5,586 nucleotides of DNA from CAZGYE01 sp964530165 (GTDB taxonomy: Bacteria > Planctomycetota > Planctomycetia > Planctomycetales > Planctomycetaceae): positions 1 to 5,586 of the forward strand of contig CAZGYE010000348.1 in the NCBI GenBank assembly GCA_964530165.1, given 5' to 3'. Both the position numbers and the translations under genes were made by a program. A model generated the notes under the pieces. It saw only the letters and a program-made list of their open reading frames with translations, had not been told where the DNA came from and ran no database searches. The first letter of the stretch is position 1. Each line of letters begins with the position of its first letter. Shown here one piece after another: positions 5,183 to 5,586 of this stretch.

Positions 5183-5569
5183 ATGACAATGGCAACAGTG
5201 AAACTCACCATCGATGGCCAAGCGGTGGAAGTCGCACCGGACACGACCATCTTGCAGGCGGCAAGACGGCTCGGCATCGAGATTCCCACACTCTGTTTCG
5301 TGGAAGGGTTCGAGCCGGTCTCGTCCTGTTTTCTCTGCGCGGTCCACATCCAAGGGCGGCCGAACCTCGCACCAGCTTGCGCCATGCCCGTCGCCGACGG
5401 CATGGTGGTCGACACCTCCAGTGACGACGTGCGGGCCACCCGAAAGATGGCGCTGGAGCTGTTGCTTTCCGATCATGCAGGCGACTGCATGCCGCTGCCC
5501 CGCGAGTGCGGCGCCTTCGGGGACCCGGTTGCGGTGCACCTTGACCGGATGGGGGTCCAGAAGCGATAA
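5183..5569 (+). CDS. Short NuoG/HoxU-type [2Fe-2S] ferredoxin-domain protein
   Basis: Small iron-sulfur protein, 128 aa, ending at TAA 5567-5569. Residues 5-78 are a plant-type [2Fe-2S] ferredoxin fold as found at the N-terminus of NuoG, HoxU, HndD and NAD-linked formate dehydrogenases. The ligands are C38-x10-C49-x2-C52-x13-C66, with TILQAARRLGIEIPTLC leading into them. The following NuoG-type segment starts normally (LELLLSDHAGDC, H98 and C102) but lacks the usual Cys three residues later (L105). The next Cys is C109, so the His-Cys [4Fe-4S] site is probably not formed. The protein then stops, far short of NuoG and shorter than HoxU (about 230 aa). ATG 5189 is an equally possible start: MATVKL is a natural beginning and GAGA lies 6 bases before it. 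The gene follows NuoF after a 134-bp gap holding the inverted-repeat element. It probably accepts electrons from NuoF, or serves a partner encoded downstream. Confidence 0.82.
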   Translation: MTMATVKLTIDGQAVEVAPDTTILQAARRLGIEIPTLCFVEGFEPVSSCFLCAVHIQGRPNLAPACAMPVADGMVVDTSSDDVRATRKMALELLLSDHAGDCMPLPRECGAFGDPVAVHLDRMGVQKR

Positions 5570-5586
5570 CTACCCGCCAGTGATGC

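Noticed and set aside
5155..5183. Promoter with TTGACC (5155-5160) before the [2Fe-2S] gene
   Set aside because: No credible -10 box occurs at the right distance; the expected position overlaps the start codon, and the TTGACC lies within the inverted repeat end.
5503..5586. Frameshift near the end of the [2Fe-2S] gene restoring a NuoG-type CP motif
   Set aside because: Another plus frame gives a short CRCPAS-like string and stays open to the window end, but the rest of its translation does not resemble NuoG and the annotated frame keeps good codon use to its stop.

Overview
The window is a compact, GC-rich, all-plus-strand operon of redox proteins. No taxonomic marker is present. The style of the genes suggests a Planctomycetota-like (or PVC-superphylum) bacterium: an NHL-repeat protein with a GCCNP motif next to Tat-exported ferredoxins and NosR/NapH-like polyferredoxins, with GC-rich palindromic repeats in the gaps. 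That placement is an inference from general familiarity with the families, not from a search.

Layout: (1) the 3' end of an NHL-repeat beta-propeller gene, open to the left edge and ending at 559; (2) a Tat-signal polyferredoxin of 198 aa with 17 cysteines (556-1152); (3) a short gap holding a 62-bp compound palindrome (1160-1221); (4) a membrane polyferredoxin of the NapH/NosR type (about 1247-2302) with a Sec-type signal, five predicted membrane segments after it, CxCP and CxxxCP motifs and two C-terminal ferredoxin sites; (5) a NuoE-type [2Fe-2S] subunit carrying an N-terminal two-TM plus coiled-coil anchor (2299-3207); (6) a NuoF/HndC-type NADH-binding flavoprotein with an N-terminal [2Fe-2S] domain and a C-terminal two-cluster ferredoxin (3204-5048); (7) a 134-bp gap with a tandem octamer and an 80-bp element bounded by 14-bp inverted repeats (5091-5170); (8) a 128-aa NuoG/HoxU-type [2Fe-2S] protein (5183-5569). 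The last 17 bases are too short to interpret.

Three junctions (556-559, 2299-2302, 3204-3207) are 4-bp start/stop overlaps, so the NHL-ferredoxin and polyferredoxin-NuoE-NuoF genes are probably translated in a coupled way. Taken together, the genes look like a membrane-tethered NAD(P)H dehydrogenase module (NuoE, NuoF and a short NuoG-like [2Fe-2S] protein) wired to a NapH/NosR-like membrane polyferredoxin and an exported ferredoxin. My working model is an electron conduit between the cytoplasmic NAD(H) pool and the periplasmic face of the membrane. Direction, quinone involvement and terminal partner cannot be read from this window. No hydrogenase, formate dehydrogenase, Rnf or terminal reductase catalytic subunit is visible; one may lie outside it.
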